From Gloeobacter kilaueensis JS1 (lineage in GTDB: Bacteria; Cyanobacteriota; Cyanobacteriia; Gloeobacterales; Gloeobacteraceae), in contig NC_022600.1 in assembly GCF_000484535.1 (NCBI RefSeq), positions 1,426,001 through 1,490,000 of the forward strand: a stretch of DNA of 64,000 nt. Direction: 5' to 3'. A program made the position numbers and the translations under genes. The notes beneath the pieces were generated by a model. That model was not told where the DNA came from. It saw only the letters and a program-made list of their open reading frames with translations, and ran no database searches. Shown here piece by piece: positions 27,698-36,695 of the stretch (position 1 is its first letter; every line of letters starts with the position of its first letter).

Positions 27698-28705
27698 ATG
27701 AAACGTTGGATTTTGAAAGCTGGCTCGACGGATTTAGAGGGACTTGTGCTTGAGGATGTCCCGACACCAGAGCCTGGAGCCGGTGAAGTTCGTATTCGCA
27801 TTCATGCGGTATCGCTCAACTATCGAGACCAAATTGTACTCAGCGGAGAGTGGGGATCTCGATCGAACCGAGATCTTGTGCCGATTTCAGATGGAGCGGG
27901 TGAGATCGACGCGATCGGAGCCGGAGTAACGACTTGGGCAGTGGGAGATCGCGTGACAGGATTATATTTTGCATGGTTGCGAGGAGCGCCTAGCAGCGAG
28001 TACAGCTTTGGGTTAGGCGCGATGAATGAAGATGGAATGCTGGCTGAATATGTTGTGCTACCTGTTGATCGCGTCGTGCGTATGCCCGCAAGCTTGGATT
28101 ATGCTGAATCTGCAACCTTGCCTTGTGCGGCACTGACGGCATGGAACGCAATTAATGAGGATCATCCCGTTCAACCTGATCACAAGGTTTTAGTGTTAGG
28201 CAGTGGCGGTGTGTCTCTGTTTGCCATGCTGTTTGCACGAGCGATCGGGGCTGAGGTGATTGCGACATCGAGCCAGGATGCCAAACTAGATCGGTGGCGA
28301 GCACTCGGTGCGAGTGATGGAATCAACTATCGCAGCACTCCCGACTGGGGCAAAGCAGTGCTGGAGCGGACGGGTGGTGTGGACAAGGTAGTGGATGTGG
28401 TTGGGACAGGAACGCTTAACCAGTCGCTGACAGCACTCCGCTATCGGGGTGAAGTGGTTCTGATTGGGCTGTATCAGTTCGATCAGGGTCCGCTAGAATT
28501 TGCCACGCTGATGAGGAAAAATGCGACTGTTCGTGGTACATCCGTGGGTAGTGCAGAAATGTATGAAGCAATGGTGCAGGCGATCGACCAATACAAGATT
28601 CAACCGCCCATCGACCGACGATTCCGCTTTGAAGACGCTAAGCAGGCTTATCTGGCGCAGTCATCGCCAGACCTCTTCGGCAAAATCGTGATTGATGTCG
28701 CGTAA
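27698..28705 (+). CDS. Zinc-independent MDR alcohol dehydrogenase/quinone oxidoreductase
   Basis: A 335-residue medium-chain dehydrogenase with a GroES-like N-terminal domain (GEVRIRIHAVSLNYRDQI) and a Rossmann domain with VLVLGSGGVSLFAMLFARAIGA. The Cys/His zinc ligands of classical ADHs are replaced (NYRDQ in place of CHTD), so it is of the quinone-oxidoreductase/enoyl-reductase type and probably uses NADPH. AGGAGATTGAA precedes ATG 27698. It is only distantly similar to the pseudogene at 22682, so the island once held two MDR genes. Confidence 0.87.
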   Translation: MKRWILKAGSTDLEGLVLEDVPTPEPGAGEVRIRIHAVSLNYRDQIVLSGEWGSRSNRDLVPISDGAGEIDAIGAGVTTWAVGDRVTGLYFAWLRGAPSSEYSFGLGAMNEDGMLAEYVVLPVDRVVRMPASLDYAESATLPCAALTAWNAINEDHPVQPDHKVLVLGSGGVSLFAMLFARAIGAEVIATSSQDAKLDRWRALGASDGINYRSTPDWGKAVLERTGGVDKVVDVVGTGTLNQSLTALRYRGEVVLIGLYQFDQGPLEFATLMRKNATVRGTSVGSAEMYEAMVQAIDQYKIQPPIDRRFRFEDAKQAYLAQSSPDLFGKIVIDVA

Positions 28706-28743
28706 GTTTTGCAAACATTGAAACTCATCATACTTTCTCGACT

Positions 28744-28806
28744 ATGATACATCTCACTCGCTATCAGTGGACGGTCTTATTTGCGGTTCTGTTGCAAAGA
28801 TTTTAA
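28744..28806 (+). pseudogene. 5' remnant of a second MFS transporter gene
   Basis: ATG 28744 opens MIHLTRYQWTVLFA, which matches the start of the intact MFS protein downstream (MLHLSRYQWTVLLA, from ATG 29890) at 11 of 14 residues. Similarity ends exactly where an IS6-type terminal repeat begins (28785), after which the frame runs into TTTTAA. The gene was therefore cut at codon 14 by an IS-associated event. The divergence shows it was a paralogue, not a fresh duplicate. Confidence 0.7.
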
Positions 28807-28820
28807 GGTGACGAACGAAT
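28785..28820 (+). mobile_element. IS6-family-like terminal repeat relic (copy 3)
   Basis: GGTTCTGTTGCAAAGATTTT is the best match of the three copies to an IS6-family end. It truncates the MFS gene start at 28744, giving direct evidence of an insertion or deletion at this point. There is no transposase and no facing end. Confidence 0.6.
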
Positions 28821-28878
28821 TGGTCTCGTCCGTACTGTTTTAAGCAATCACTCCGGAGAGTTCGAGGAGAATTGGCAG

Positions 28879-29739
28879 ATGCGAGCAAAGATACGAGATA
28901 CAGAGCTTTACTTTGACGTTGAAGGGGCAGGACTCGTCATCGACGGTTCGCGATTGCGATCGCAGCCAGCGACTTTTCTCGTGCATGGTGGACCAGGCGC
29001 TGACCATACTTCCTACAAACCCAGCTTCTCGCCGCTCAGCCGTAAACTGCAACTGATCTATTTCGACCATCGGGGTCAAGGACGATCGGCGCGAGGAGCC
29101 AAAGAAACTTACACGCTGGATAACAATGTTGAGGATATGGAGGCGCTACGCCAACATCTGGGTTTAGACAAAATCATCGTTGTTGGATCTTCTTATGGTG
29201 GTATGGTTGCTCTTTCCTATGCGATTCGCTATCCTCAGCAGGTCTCGCATCTGATTGTCATTTCCACGGTCGCGAGTTACCGTTTTAGAAAGCGAGCACA
29301 GGAGATTCTTGCAGAACGAGGAACTGAAGAACAAAAAGCGATCGCTCACCGACTCTGGGACGGCGCATTCGAGAATGAGGAACAACTGCGTGAGTTCTTC
29401 AAAGTGATGGCATCACTGTACTCTTTCACTTATGACCCCAACTCACCACCGAAATTATCGGATCAAGCGATTCTCTCTCCCGATGCAATTAACGTTGCCT
29501 TTGGTGGCTTTTTGCGCTCTTATGATGTGGTGAACCAGTTGCATAAAATTACGTCGCCCACCTTAGTCATTGGAGGACGGCATGACTGGATTTGCCCCCC
29601 AGAGTTCTCTGAAGAAATTGCCAGAGAAATTCCCAATGCTGATCTCAGAATCTTTGAAAATAGTGGTCATTTAATTCGGACTGATGAGCCGGAAGCACTT
29701 CGAGATGCGATCGCGGGTTTCTTGGTTTACAAGTCATAG
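28879..29739 (+). CDS. Alpha/beta hydrolase, proline-iminopeptidase-like
   Basis: A 286-residue alpha/beta-hydrolase with HGGPG (oxyanion-hole motif, near residue 36), the nucleophile elbow GSSYGG (Ser near residue 102), an acid in GGRHDW and the catalytic His in SGHLIR. The HGGPG motif is typical of the S33 proline iminopeptidase and epoxide hydrolase branch. A strong Shine-Dalgarno (GAGGAG) precedes ATG 28879. The substrate may be a peptide, ester or lactone. HIP1 octamers occur at 28956, 29338 and 29707. Confidence 0.87.
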   Translation: MRAKIRDTELYFDVEGAGLVIDGSRLRSQPATFLVHGGPGADHTSYKPSFSPLSRKLQLIYFDHRGQGRSARGAKETYTLDNNVEDMEALRQHLGLDKIIVVGSSYGGMVALSYAIRYPQQVSHLIVISTVASYRFRKRAQEILAERGTEEQKAIAHRLWDGAFENEEQLREFFKVMASLYSFTYDPNSPPKLSDQAILSPDAINVAFGGFLRSYDVVNQLHKITSPTLVIGGRHDWICPPEFSEEIAREIPNADLRIFENSGHLIRTDEPEALRDAIAGFLVYKS

Positions 29740-29889
29740 CTTGTCCAAGTATCTTTTTATATTTGAATGATATATTTTCAATTCATAGAACTCAGGAACA
29801 TCTAATGCAACTACCATTGATCAATCTTAAGAATGACGTGGAATTCAAGTTGTAAAGAAGCAATCAAGTTGAGGACTTCAGTACCGATT

Positions 29890-31212
29890 ATGTTACATCT
29901 TAGTCGCTATCAGTGGACAGTCTTACTTGCTGCCTGGTTAGGGTGGGGCTTTGATGCCTTTGACGGGTTACTCTTTAACTTTGTGGCCCCGCATTGTGTT
30001 CCCACTTTGTTGGGGCTAACCATTGGTTCTCCTGAAGCCAGCGCACCCACGCTCTACTGGACAGGATTGTTAACATCAGTTCTCTTATTAGGATGGGCGG
30101 CGGGCGGCGTTTTGTTTGGAATGCTCGGAGATCGCATTGGACGTACTAAAACACTGTTGCTTACCATCTTGTTCTACTCTTTAGGAACTTTTGCTTCTGG
30201 GTTTGCTCCCAATATCTGGGTTTTTACGGGATGCCGCATCGTTACCAGTCTAGGCATTGGTGGAGAATGGGCAGCTGGAGCCGCGATGGTCGCAGAGGTC
30301 GTACCAGAACGACGGCGCATCGAAGCAGGAGCGTTGCTTTACACAGCAACGCCGATGGGACTGTTTCTGGCTGCTTTTGTGAGTGATCAATTTTCGCGAG
30401 TTATTTTACCGGGGAGTCCAGAGATTTCGTGGCGCTATGTGTTTTTTACAGGTTTGATTCCATCGGCTCTCGCGATCGCGATTCGATTTTTGATTAAAGA
30501 ACCGGAGCGATGGCAACGCATAGAAAAAGAGAGCACTGCCCATATTCGTGAATTGTTTGCGCCCCACTATCGTCGGAGGACGTTGGGGGGACTTTCAATC
30601 GCAGTCGTTGCCTTGCTGACATGGTGGAATTGCAATGCCTTTATCCCTGTGATTGCTGCAGGACTGGCACAAACCGCTGCCAAAGCGCAAAACATCACAG
30701 ATGGAAAACCCATACAACTGCTCGTCGAACAATGGAAAACGACGACATCTTATAGCTTTACGGCAGGTGGGCTGTTGGGAACGCTGTTGACCGTTCCAGT
30801 TGCCAAGTTCCTTGGGCGAAAGTGGATGTTCGTGATCTACTTTTTGCTGTCTGCGATCGCGATGCTATTTACCTTCGGAGCAAAAGTACCTGCTAATCTA
30901 CAAGTGTGGTCGGGATTATATTTTGTCCTGGGTCTTGTCGTGTTTGGGGTGCTGAGTAGCTTTACTTACTATTTACCCGAACTATTTCCAACTCGGCTAC
31001 GGGCAACCGGGGCAGGATTCTGCTACAATGTCGGACGGGTAATTACAGCAGCCGGACCTTTTCTAGTCGGGTACGCTGCTTCTCAAAGAGCGAACGCCCT
31101 ACAAACTACGATCGAACTCTTGTTTCTAATTGGCTTTATCCCGCTAGTGGGTGTCATTATAAGTCTGGCTGGATGGGTTACAGAAACGAAAGAGCAAAGA
31201 TTAGCAGATTAG
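29890..31212 (+). CDS. Major facilitator superfamily transporter, sialate/aromatic acid-like
   Basis: A 440-residue permease with about 12 membrane segments. It has the MFS loop 2-3 signature GMLGDRIGRTKTLL and a GGEWAAGAAMVAE motif in segment 5, as in the sugar-/aromatic-acid-transporting AAHS/SHS groups (SWDAFD-like GWGFDAFDG near the N-terminus). The usual start would be ATG 29833, but the truncated paralogue at 28744 begins at the residue equivalent to ATG 29890, so I chose the latter. Probably moves the island's substrate or product. It marks the island's right end; its last 35 bases overlap the acidic-protein gene on the other strand. Confidence 0.87.
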   Translation: MLHLSRYQWTVLLAAWLGWGFDAFDGLLFNFVAPHCVPTLLGLTIGSPEASAPTLYWTGLLTSVLLLGWAAGGVLFGMLGDRIGRTKTLLLTILFYSLGTFASGFAPNIWVFTGCRIVTSLGIGGEWAAGAAMVAEVVPERRRIEAGALLYTATPMGLFLAAFVSDQFSRVILPGSPEISWRYVFFTGLIPSALAIAIRFLIKEPERWQRIEKESTAHIRELFAPHYRRRTLGGLSIAVVALLTWWNCNAFIPVIAAGLAQTAAKAQNITDGKPIQLLVEQWKTTTSYSFTAGGLLGTLLTVPVAKFLGRKWMFVIYFLLSAIAMLFTFGAKVPANLQVWSGLYFVLGLVVFGVLSSFTYYLPELFPTRLRATGAGFCYNVGRVITAAGPFLVGYAASQRANALQTTIELLFLIGFIPLVGVIISLAGWVTETKEQRLAD

Positions 31213-31711
31213 TTCGCGCTCTCGTTAACCCAGCGCGGTCGTGCAGTGCATCGCGCAGCGTCACACGCGGTTCGATAGTTGAAACCCACATTTCGCAAGT
31301 ATTCCAAATTTTCGTGAGAATTTCTGAAACACTTTCCATATAAAGATCTTGGGATTTCAATGAATTGAGGCTGCTGTCGTCGAAGGCACTCGGGTCTACT
31401 GCAGTGTCGTCAAAGAAGAGCGGGTCGGCTTCTGCTGTGTCGGCGGGGTCAAAATCCACATCGGCAGTCGCGTCGGCTGCAAAGTTGTACTCATCGTCTC
31501 CGGCTCTCCAGTCCGTGCTGTCATCTGCTGCCCAGGCCGTATCGTCGGTGTCAAAGTCAGCTTCGGCGACAGCGCTGGCAGTGTCATCAGCGGCTGGTGC
31601 ATCGCTGGGGATGTCTGCTTCGAGTTCAGAAGCAGGGGATTGCTCCTCGGGGGAGGCGGCTTCGTCCTCTTCGGTATCCTCGCTCGGGGAGTAGTCTTCC
31701 TCGTCAGGCAT
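31178..31711 (-). CDS. Strongly acidic low-complexity protein
   Basis: A 177-residue protein with Asp, Glu and Ala making up most of residues 1-110 (for example DFDTDDTAWAADDS and DVDFDPADTAEAD). The last ~50 residues are ordinary (EILTKIWNTCEMWVSTIEP) and end in a hydrophobic stretch. The 3' end overlaps the foreign MFS gene by 35 bases, so the native C-terminus may have been replaced when the island inserted. An in-frame TTG at 31744 would add MLPLVCLQCGA, a short hydrophobic Cys-containing leader that could be a weak lipoprotein signal. Function unknown; low-complexity coding makes the call uncertain. Confidence 0.45.
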   Translation of the reverse strand: MPDEEDYSPSEDTEEDEAASPEEQSPASELEADIPSDAPAADDTASAVAEADFDTDDTAWAADDSTDWRAGDDEYNFAADATADVDFDPADTAEADPLFFDDTAVDPSAFDDSSLNSLKSQDLYMESVSEILTKIWNTCEMWVSTIEPRVTLRDALHDRAGLTRARTNLLIFALSFL

Positions 31712-31833
31712 AGCACCACACTGAAGGCAAACAAGAGGGAGCAAAAGCAGGCGGCAGACAGACGACCGATCGGGTGCGTCTTCTGGCTGCCGGCAGCCGT
31801 TACGGTTTAGGGAAAAACTTCAACTATCGAAAA

Positions 31834-33681
31834 TTACTGTCTTGTCCAGATCCGACCGTAGTTACTCGGGATCGTGATGGCGCACGGGCTACCGGCTGCG
31901 ACGCCGGTGAGATTGGCCTCGCCGTGCAACTCCTCCCGGTAGCTGCCGCTCTCGGTGAACCAGAAATCGACGCTCTGATCGCTGTCGCCGAAGTTGAGGG
32001 CGATCAGGCTGAAATGGCTATCGTCGCTGCGGGAGAAGAGCAACAGCCCTTTTGATTGATAGAGGCCAAAGTCGTTGTAGAAGTAGTAGCCGCCCGATCG
32101 CAGTTGGGGAAGGCTGCGCCGCAGGGTGAGGAGTTTGCGCACCAGGGCGATCGTTTTTTTGCCGATCGGATCGTAGAAGTAGTCCCAGCGCACGGGCCGC
32201 AGCAGGAGCACCCGGCCTAAGCCACTGTCTGGGACGTAATAGTTTTCGGCAAATTCCTGGCCCTGCCAGAGCAGAGGAATGCCTTTTGCAGCGAGTAGAC
32301 CGATCAGGTAGGGCTGCACCTTGTACCAGAGGCCGCGATTGCCCTCTCTGAACTCGTCGCCTCCGTCGCGCCGGACGATGCCAAAGTTGCAGACAAAGCG
32401 CGAATGGTCGTGATTTTCGATGTACTGCAGGGCAGTTTTCTCGATCGTCTCGCCGTTGACACTCACCTGGGCGGGATAGCCAGAAAGTCCCAGTTGCATC
32501 CCAAGGTCGTACAACCGGCCTCGATCGCCGCCGGCCACCGCCTGGGCCGCTCCCAGGGTTTCGTTCTGCCAGGTGCAGTTGCTGTAGGTCTTGTAGAGAA
32601 TATCGATCGGTCCTTCGAGCTGTTCGGCGCACTGGATACAGCGAATATCCGCCTGCGAATCGAAGAAGCGCTGCCACGCCGTTTGCTTGGCCTTAATAAG
32701 TTCGTAGGTGCTGTAGGTGAGATTGGCGTAGCCGCTGTCGGTGGCACCCTCGTAGTAGTTGGGCACGCAGTCGTAGCGAAAGCCATCGACGTGGTAGCAG
32801 TCGAGCCAGTGGTAGTTGACCGTGAAGAAAAAATCCTGGGTGAAGGTGCGGTTAAAATCGGTGCTCTGGCCGAAGTAGTCCTTCGCGTAGCTGCCCATAA
32901 ACGGGTTTTGCTGATAGCCCAGCTGGTCGTAGACATAAAAGTAGGTAAAGCTCTCGCTGGTGTGGCCGTAGACCGAATCGAGGATCACGGCGATACCGCG
33001 CTGGTGCGCCTCGTCTACGAAGCGCTGGAAGTCCTTGCGCTTGCCGAAGCGGGCGTCTACGCCGAAGTAGCCGATGGGCAGGTACCCCCAATCCACGGTG
33101 TTGGAGACGTGATCCACCGGCATCACCTCGATGCAGTTGATCCCCAGATCCTTCAGGTAATCGAGGCGGGAGATGGCGCAATCGAGGTCGTCGGCAAATT
33201 CTTCGAGCATCAGCTCGTAGATGATCAAATCCGTCAGGGCGGGCGTTTTCCAGTTCGCCTCCTTCTCGCTCCAGTTGTAGGGCTGATAGCCCATCGTGAA
33301 GGCGGACAGGCGACCGACGCCAAACTCGCGCCCGAACGGATCGATGATGAAGTCGATGGGTTCGGAGCGATTCGGATTCTGCAGCAAGTAACGATAGATG
33401 TACTTGCCATCTTCGCCCCAGGGCGATTGGGGATTGGGCTTTGGCACCGCTTTGAGATTGACCTGTACCGACCAGTAGTCGCCGTACACCGGGTCGATCG
33501 AATGAGCCATCTCGAAGGCGAGCGGTTGAACCGACTGCAAGAACTGATCGTCCTCGTGAATAATTTTGACCCAGAGCCGGTTTCCATCGCTCTGAGAAAC
33601 CCAGGGCAAAAGCAGGCCGAACTGGAACACGCCATCTGCTACCTCGCGGGCACCCAGGCGGTCAAGGGGGAGAATTTGCAT
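31834..33681 (-). CDS. GH13 alpha-amylase family enzyme
   Basis: A 615-residue glycoside hydrolase or transglycosidase with an N-terminal beta-sandwich (about 1-150, branching-enzyme-like) and a (beta/alpha)8 catalytic domain. Conserved regions: I as DSVYGHTS (normally DVVYNH), II as GFRYDCVP (nucleophile Asp), III as CAEQLEG (acid/base Glu) and IV as YIENHDHSRF (third acid Asp). All three catalytic acids are present, so it should be active, but region I has lost the usual Asn. It resembles glycogen-branching or maltooligosyltrehalose-type proteins without matching either clearly. The start at ATG 33681 is supported by AGGGAAG upstream; the open frame goes 26 codons further. Confidence 0.8.
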   Translation of the reverse strand: MQILPLDRLGAREVADGVFQFGLLLPWVSQSDGNRLWVKIIHEDDQFLQSVQPLAFEMAHSIDPVYGDYWSVQVNLKAVPKPNPQSPWGEDGKYIYRYLLQNPNRSEPIDFIIDPFGREFGVGRLSAFTMGYQPYNWSEKEANWKTPALTDLIIYELMLEEFADDLDCAISRLDYLKDLGINCIEVMPVDHVSNTVDWGYLPIGYFGVDARFGKRKDFQRFVDEAHQRGIAVILDSVYGHTSESFTYFYVYDQLGYQQNPFMGSYAKDYFGQSTDFNRTFTQDFFFTVNYHWLDCYHVDGFRYDCVPNYYEGATDSGYANLTYSTYELIKAKQTAWQRFFDSQADIRCIQCAEQLEGPIDILYKTYSNCTWQNETLGAAQAVAGGDRGRLYDLGMQLGLSGYPAQVSVNGETIEKTALQYIENHDHSRFVCNFGIVRRDGGDEFREGNRGLWYKVQPYLIGLLAAKGIPLLWQGQEFAENYYVPDSGLGRVLLLRPVRWDYFYDPIGKKTIALVRKLLTLRRSLPQLRSGGYYFYNDFGLYQSKGLLLFSRSDDSHFSLIALNFGDSDQSVDFWFTESGSYREELHGEANLTGVAAGSPCAITIPSNYGRIWTRQ

Positions 33682-33783
33682 CGCACGCTTCCCTGCAAAG
33701 TAGTGATTGCGTTCGAGAATCAAAAGACGAAGTACGGCTTTTAACTCCTCTAGAAGCAATAGCGCAAAATTATGCGTGGGCAG

Positions 33784-35382
33784 CTATTCGACGAACTGCT
33801 TGAAGAAGCTGTTGGCGCTCCACTGGGGCCGCTCGTCCTGGTTGGCGATGCGCAACAGCGCCTCCTCGATGATCCGGTTGAAGCGATCGGCAGCTTCGAG
33901 ATCGACAAATTGGGCCGCATCGTCGGAGGGGGCATGGTAGCGGGTGCGCAGCCATTCTTTCTGCTGGCGCTCCTCGGGGGATCCGCTCTGGTAGCCGAAC
34001 TTGAAGGCGAGGGCGGGCACGCCTGCGCGCACGAAACTGTACTGGTCGCTGCGAATAAAGCCGTTGCGGCTAGGTTCCGGGTCAGATTGGAGGGTGACGC
34101 CCTCCGCCTCGGCAGCCTGGCGCAGGGGTTCCTCAAGGTTGGATTCTTCCAGCCCCTGGACCGAGAGCCACCGGAGCGGGTAGAGGGGCAAGAACATGTC
34201 GAGGTTGAGATCGGCCACCAGTTGATTTGCGGGCACCGTTGGCCGCCGGGTGTAATATCTCGATCCGAGCAGGCCCTTTTCTTCGCCGCAGACAGCAAGA
34301 AAAAGCACCGAGCGCCTGGGGGGACGATTCTGCAGGCGGCGCGCCGCCTCGATCAAAGTAGCGACGCCCGCAGCGTTGTCCATCGCCCCGTTGTAGATCC
34401 GATCCCCAGCTACCGGCTCGCCGACCCCCAGGTGATCGAGGTGGGCAGAAAGGACGACGTACTCGTTTTTGAGCACCGGGTCGCGCCCAGGCAGAACGGC
34501 GACGACGTTGGCCGATTCGAGGGTGTCGGTTTTGAAGACGAGCCTGGCTTTGAGGGTGACGGGCAGAGTGAATTTTGGCAGTGGCCGCCCCAGATCCGCA
34601 AAAGCGAGAATTTCAGAGAAGGTATAGCCCGAGCCGGCGAGCAGCCGGTCCATGCTCGCCGGGTTGAGCGAGAGCAGCAGGGGCAGATCGGGCGCGTCCT
34701 GCAGCGCCGGATCGGCAAGTACCAGGGACGGGAGCACCCGCAACAGCTTCGTGCGCTCCCAGGGCGCTTCCATCGATCCCGGATTTTGGACGACGATGAG
34801 GCCCACTGCCCCGGCCCGCTTCAAAAATTTCCAGCGCTCGGCGGTCGCTCCGTAGTGCATCCGCAGGGCGCTGGCGATGCCGGGTGGGTTGCCCGCCAGG
34901 GCGACGACGATCTTGCCCCTGACATCGAGATCTTTAAAGTCGTCGTAATTTTCTTCGGGCACGGTGAGGCCATACCCGACAAAGACCAGCGGTGCGCTGA
35001 TCTGGCCTGTCAGGCCGTAGCGCAGGCTCACCGTCGCCTCATCGCCGATCACAAGGGGCATTGCCAGGCCGTCGCGTACCAGGGTGAGGCTCGATTGAGA
35101 TTCGACGAGCGTGCGCGACTGAAAGCGCACCCGCTGCAGGTAGCCCGCCGTTCCAGCGGGTTGGGCACCGGCGCGCCGCAGTTGCTCCTCGACGTAGCGG
35201 GCCGCCTCGCGGTAACCAGCGCTGCCGGTGGCCCGGCCTTCGAGGCGGTCGTCCGCCAGAAATCGGACGTGGGACCACCACGACTGACCGGCGGGAGGCA
35301 ATTCGGCAGCAAAGGCACAGCCCAGTCCGGGCAGGACAGCCAGGCCCGCCCAGGCGGCAACCCATCCCCAATGGTGCGGCAT
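33784..35382 (-). CDS. Exported M28 family zinc aminopeptidase
   Basis: A 532-residue peptidase with a Sec signal (about 1-26; ending CAFAAE), a protease-associated-like insert (about 130-260) and an M28 catalytic domain. The two-zinc site is visible as HLDHLG, DNAAGV, GEEKGLLGS and a late YHAPSDD, with an internal DLNLDM. Probably a periplasmic or outer-membrane-associated aminopeptidase. It lies 102 bases upstream of the GH13 start on the same strand; both may serve nutrient recycling, but this is a guess. Confidence 0.88.
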   Translation of the reverse strand: MPHHWGWVAAWAGLAVLPGLGCAFAAELPPAGQSWWSHVRFLADDRLEGRATGSAGYREAARYVEEQLRRAGAQPAGTAGYLQRVRFQSRTLVESQSSLTLVRDGLAMPLVIGDEATVSLRYGLTGQISAPLVFVGYGLTVPEENYDDFKDLDVRGKIVVALAGNPPGIASALRMHYGATAERWKFLKRAGAVGLIVVQNPGSMEAPWERTKLLRVLPSLVLADPALQDAPDLPLLLSLNPASMDRLLAGSGYTFSEILAFADLGRPLPKFTLPVTLKARLVFKTDTLESANVVAVLPGRDPVLKNEYVVLSAHLDHLGVGEPVAGDRIYNGAMDNAAGVATLIEAARRLQNRPPRRSVLFLAVCGEEKGLLGSRYYTRRPTVPANQLVADLNLDMFLPLYPLRWLSVQGLEESNLEEPLRQAAEAEGVTLQSDPEPSRNGFIRSDQYSFVRAGVPALAFKFGYQSGSPEERQQKEWLRTRYHAPSDDAAQFVDLEAADRFNRIIEEALLRIANQDERPQWSANSFFKQFVE

Positions 35383-35586
35383 AGAGCTTCTGTCTGAAGT
35401 TGGGATACAGTGTAGGGCTTCAGCCGCTCACCCGTCGCCCGTGTCACCGAGTGCGTCCATCCAGCACAGGCCACCGCCGTTCAGCGATAGATGACATGGT
35501 CCGAAAAGTGGCTATCTGAGCAAGTTTATCGGTGCTAATCTAATTTCATTGCATTTTGCCCCCGCTGCACAGTGCGAGAGTCTGAC

Positions 35587-36084
35587 ATGTCAGCTTCCGA
35601 TCAACCTCCTGCCCTCACACCCGAGCAATCGGCGCGGCTGAAGCGGCGTCAGGCGCTCAAGGCATCGGTCCAGATGGGCCTGCTGCTGTACTGTGCGCCC
35701 AAGATCCTCCACTCCGAGGCGGTCTACGCCCAGGCCACCCCCTCACCCGGACCGCCTCCCACACCTCCGGCAAATACTGTCCCGGCGGGTGGTGGCGGCA
35801 ACAGCTTTGTGCCGCTGGTACCGATTCTCGCTCTGCCGCTGTTGGGCGGCATCGGCTCCGGCACCGCCGCCGGCATCCCGCCGGCGGCGGTGCCGACGAT
35901 CTTCGGTGTGCCGATCGCCGGTACCGGGACAGCGCCACTGCTGGGCCGGGCCGATACGCCGGTACCGACCCCACGGGGTGTCCTGGGTCCCCGGCCCCGC
36001 GCCGTCCTGGGTCCCACGCCGTTTGGACGGGGCCGCCGGGCGCGCGGTGGCCGCACGCGCCGGGCCATACGCGGCCTGGGCTAG
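35587..36084 (+). CDS. Small Arg-Arg-leader protein, Pro/Gly-rich (possible cassette substrate)
   Basis: A 165-residue protein beginning MSASDQPPALTPEQSARLKR, then a twin-Arg RRQALKASVQMG and a hydrophobic run ending at YAQA, which resembles a Tat-like leader with cleavage near residue 53. The mature part is built from Pro, Gly, Ala and Thr with GVLGPRP-type repeats and a very basic tail (RGRRARGGRTRRAIRG). No enzyme motif is seen. It is encoded nine bases before the L,D-transpeptidase gene of a PqqD/HprK cassette. The N-terminal KRRQxLK...YCAPKIL pattern is what one would expect of a leader recognised by that system, so it is a candidate substrate. Confidence 0.6.
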   Translation: MSASDQPPALTPEQSARLKRRQALKASVQMGLLLYCAPKILHSEAVYAQATPSPGPPPTPPANTVPAGGGGNSFVPLVPILALPLLGGIGSGTAAGIPPAAVPTIFGVPIAGTGTAPLLGRADTPVPTPRGVLGPRPRAVLGPTPFGRGRRARGGRTRRAIRGLG

Positions 36085-36093
36085 AGGACGGCC

Positions 36094-36687
36094 ATGCTCC
36101 AGCGCTTTCGCCTCCGCAAGCGAATCAAGTTTTTTAGCCGAGGCGATCTGTGGTTTCTGGGTTCACTCGTGCTTTTAGCCGTCCTCGGTATCAGCCCCTG
36201 GATCTGGATGCGGGTGCGGCCCGTGGCCGCCCAGGTGATCGCCGCCACCACTTCCCAGTTTTCGACCGGTGTTACCAACAACCAGTACAACGAACCGCCC
36301 TGGATCGAGATTTCGACCGACGAGCACCTGCTGCGGCTGCGCACCGGCATCAACCAGATTCTCTGGGAAGCGCCGGTGGCCGTCGGTAAATCGCGGACGC
36401 CGACACCAAAAGGCCAGTTCGAGGTGATCGAGATGGTCGAGCATCCCGTCTGGCAAGATCCGTTCAATCCCCGGATCATCTACGACGAGAAGAACCCGCG
36501 CAATCCCCTGGGCCTCCGGTGGATCGGCTTCAAGCAGGCGGGCCTCAACGACTACGGCCTGCACGGCACCACCAGCATCAGTTCGATCGGTCGCTCGGTG
36601 ACCAACGGTTGCGTGCGGTTGCGCAACGAAGATATTGTTTTTCTCTACGATCAAGTCGAGGAAGGCACGCCCGTCGTCATCCACTGA
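36094..36687 (+). CDS. L,D-transpeptidase (YkuD family)
   Basis: A 197-residue membrane-anchored enzyme that makes 3-3 peptidoglycan cross-links or attaches proteins to the wall. One hydrophobic segment (about 20-37) precedes a YkuD domain with TPTPKGQFEV and the catalytic block His157-GTTS, then SVTNGCVRLRNED with Cys173 and Arg175. All expected residues are present. It is the second gene of a five-gene cassette; wall attachment of the upstream small protein is an attractive but untested link. Confidence 0.9.
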   Translation: MLQRFRLRKRIKFFSRGDLWFLGSLVLLAVLGISPWIWMRVRPVAAQVIAATTSQFSTGVTNNQYNEPPWIEISTDEHLLRLRTGINQILWEAPVAVGKSRTPTPKGQFEVIEMVEHPVWQDPFNPRIIYDEKNPRNPLGLRWIGFKQAGLNDYGLHGTTSISSIGRSVTNGCVRLRNEDIVFLYDQVEEGTPVVIH

Positions 36688-36695
36688 ACCCTCCC

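Noticed and set aside
31365-31694. Ser/Ala-rich frame opposite the acidic protein
   Set aside because: It is the complement of Asp/Glu codons. Neither strand is certain, but the acidic frame is longer and has a more natural end.
32404-33744. 446-codon frame antisense to the GH13 enzyme
   Set aside because: Shadow of a gene with intact catalytic regions.
33772-35397. 541-codon open frame antisense to the M28 peptidase
   Set aside because: Complete catalytic motifs are on the other strand; this frame shows no domain.
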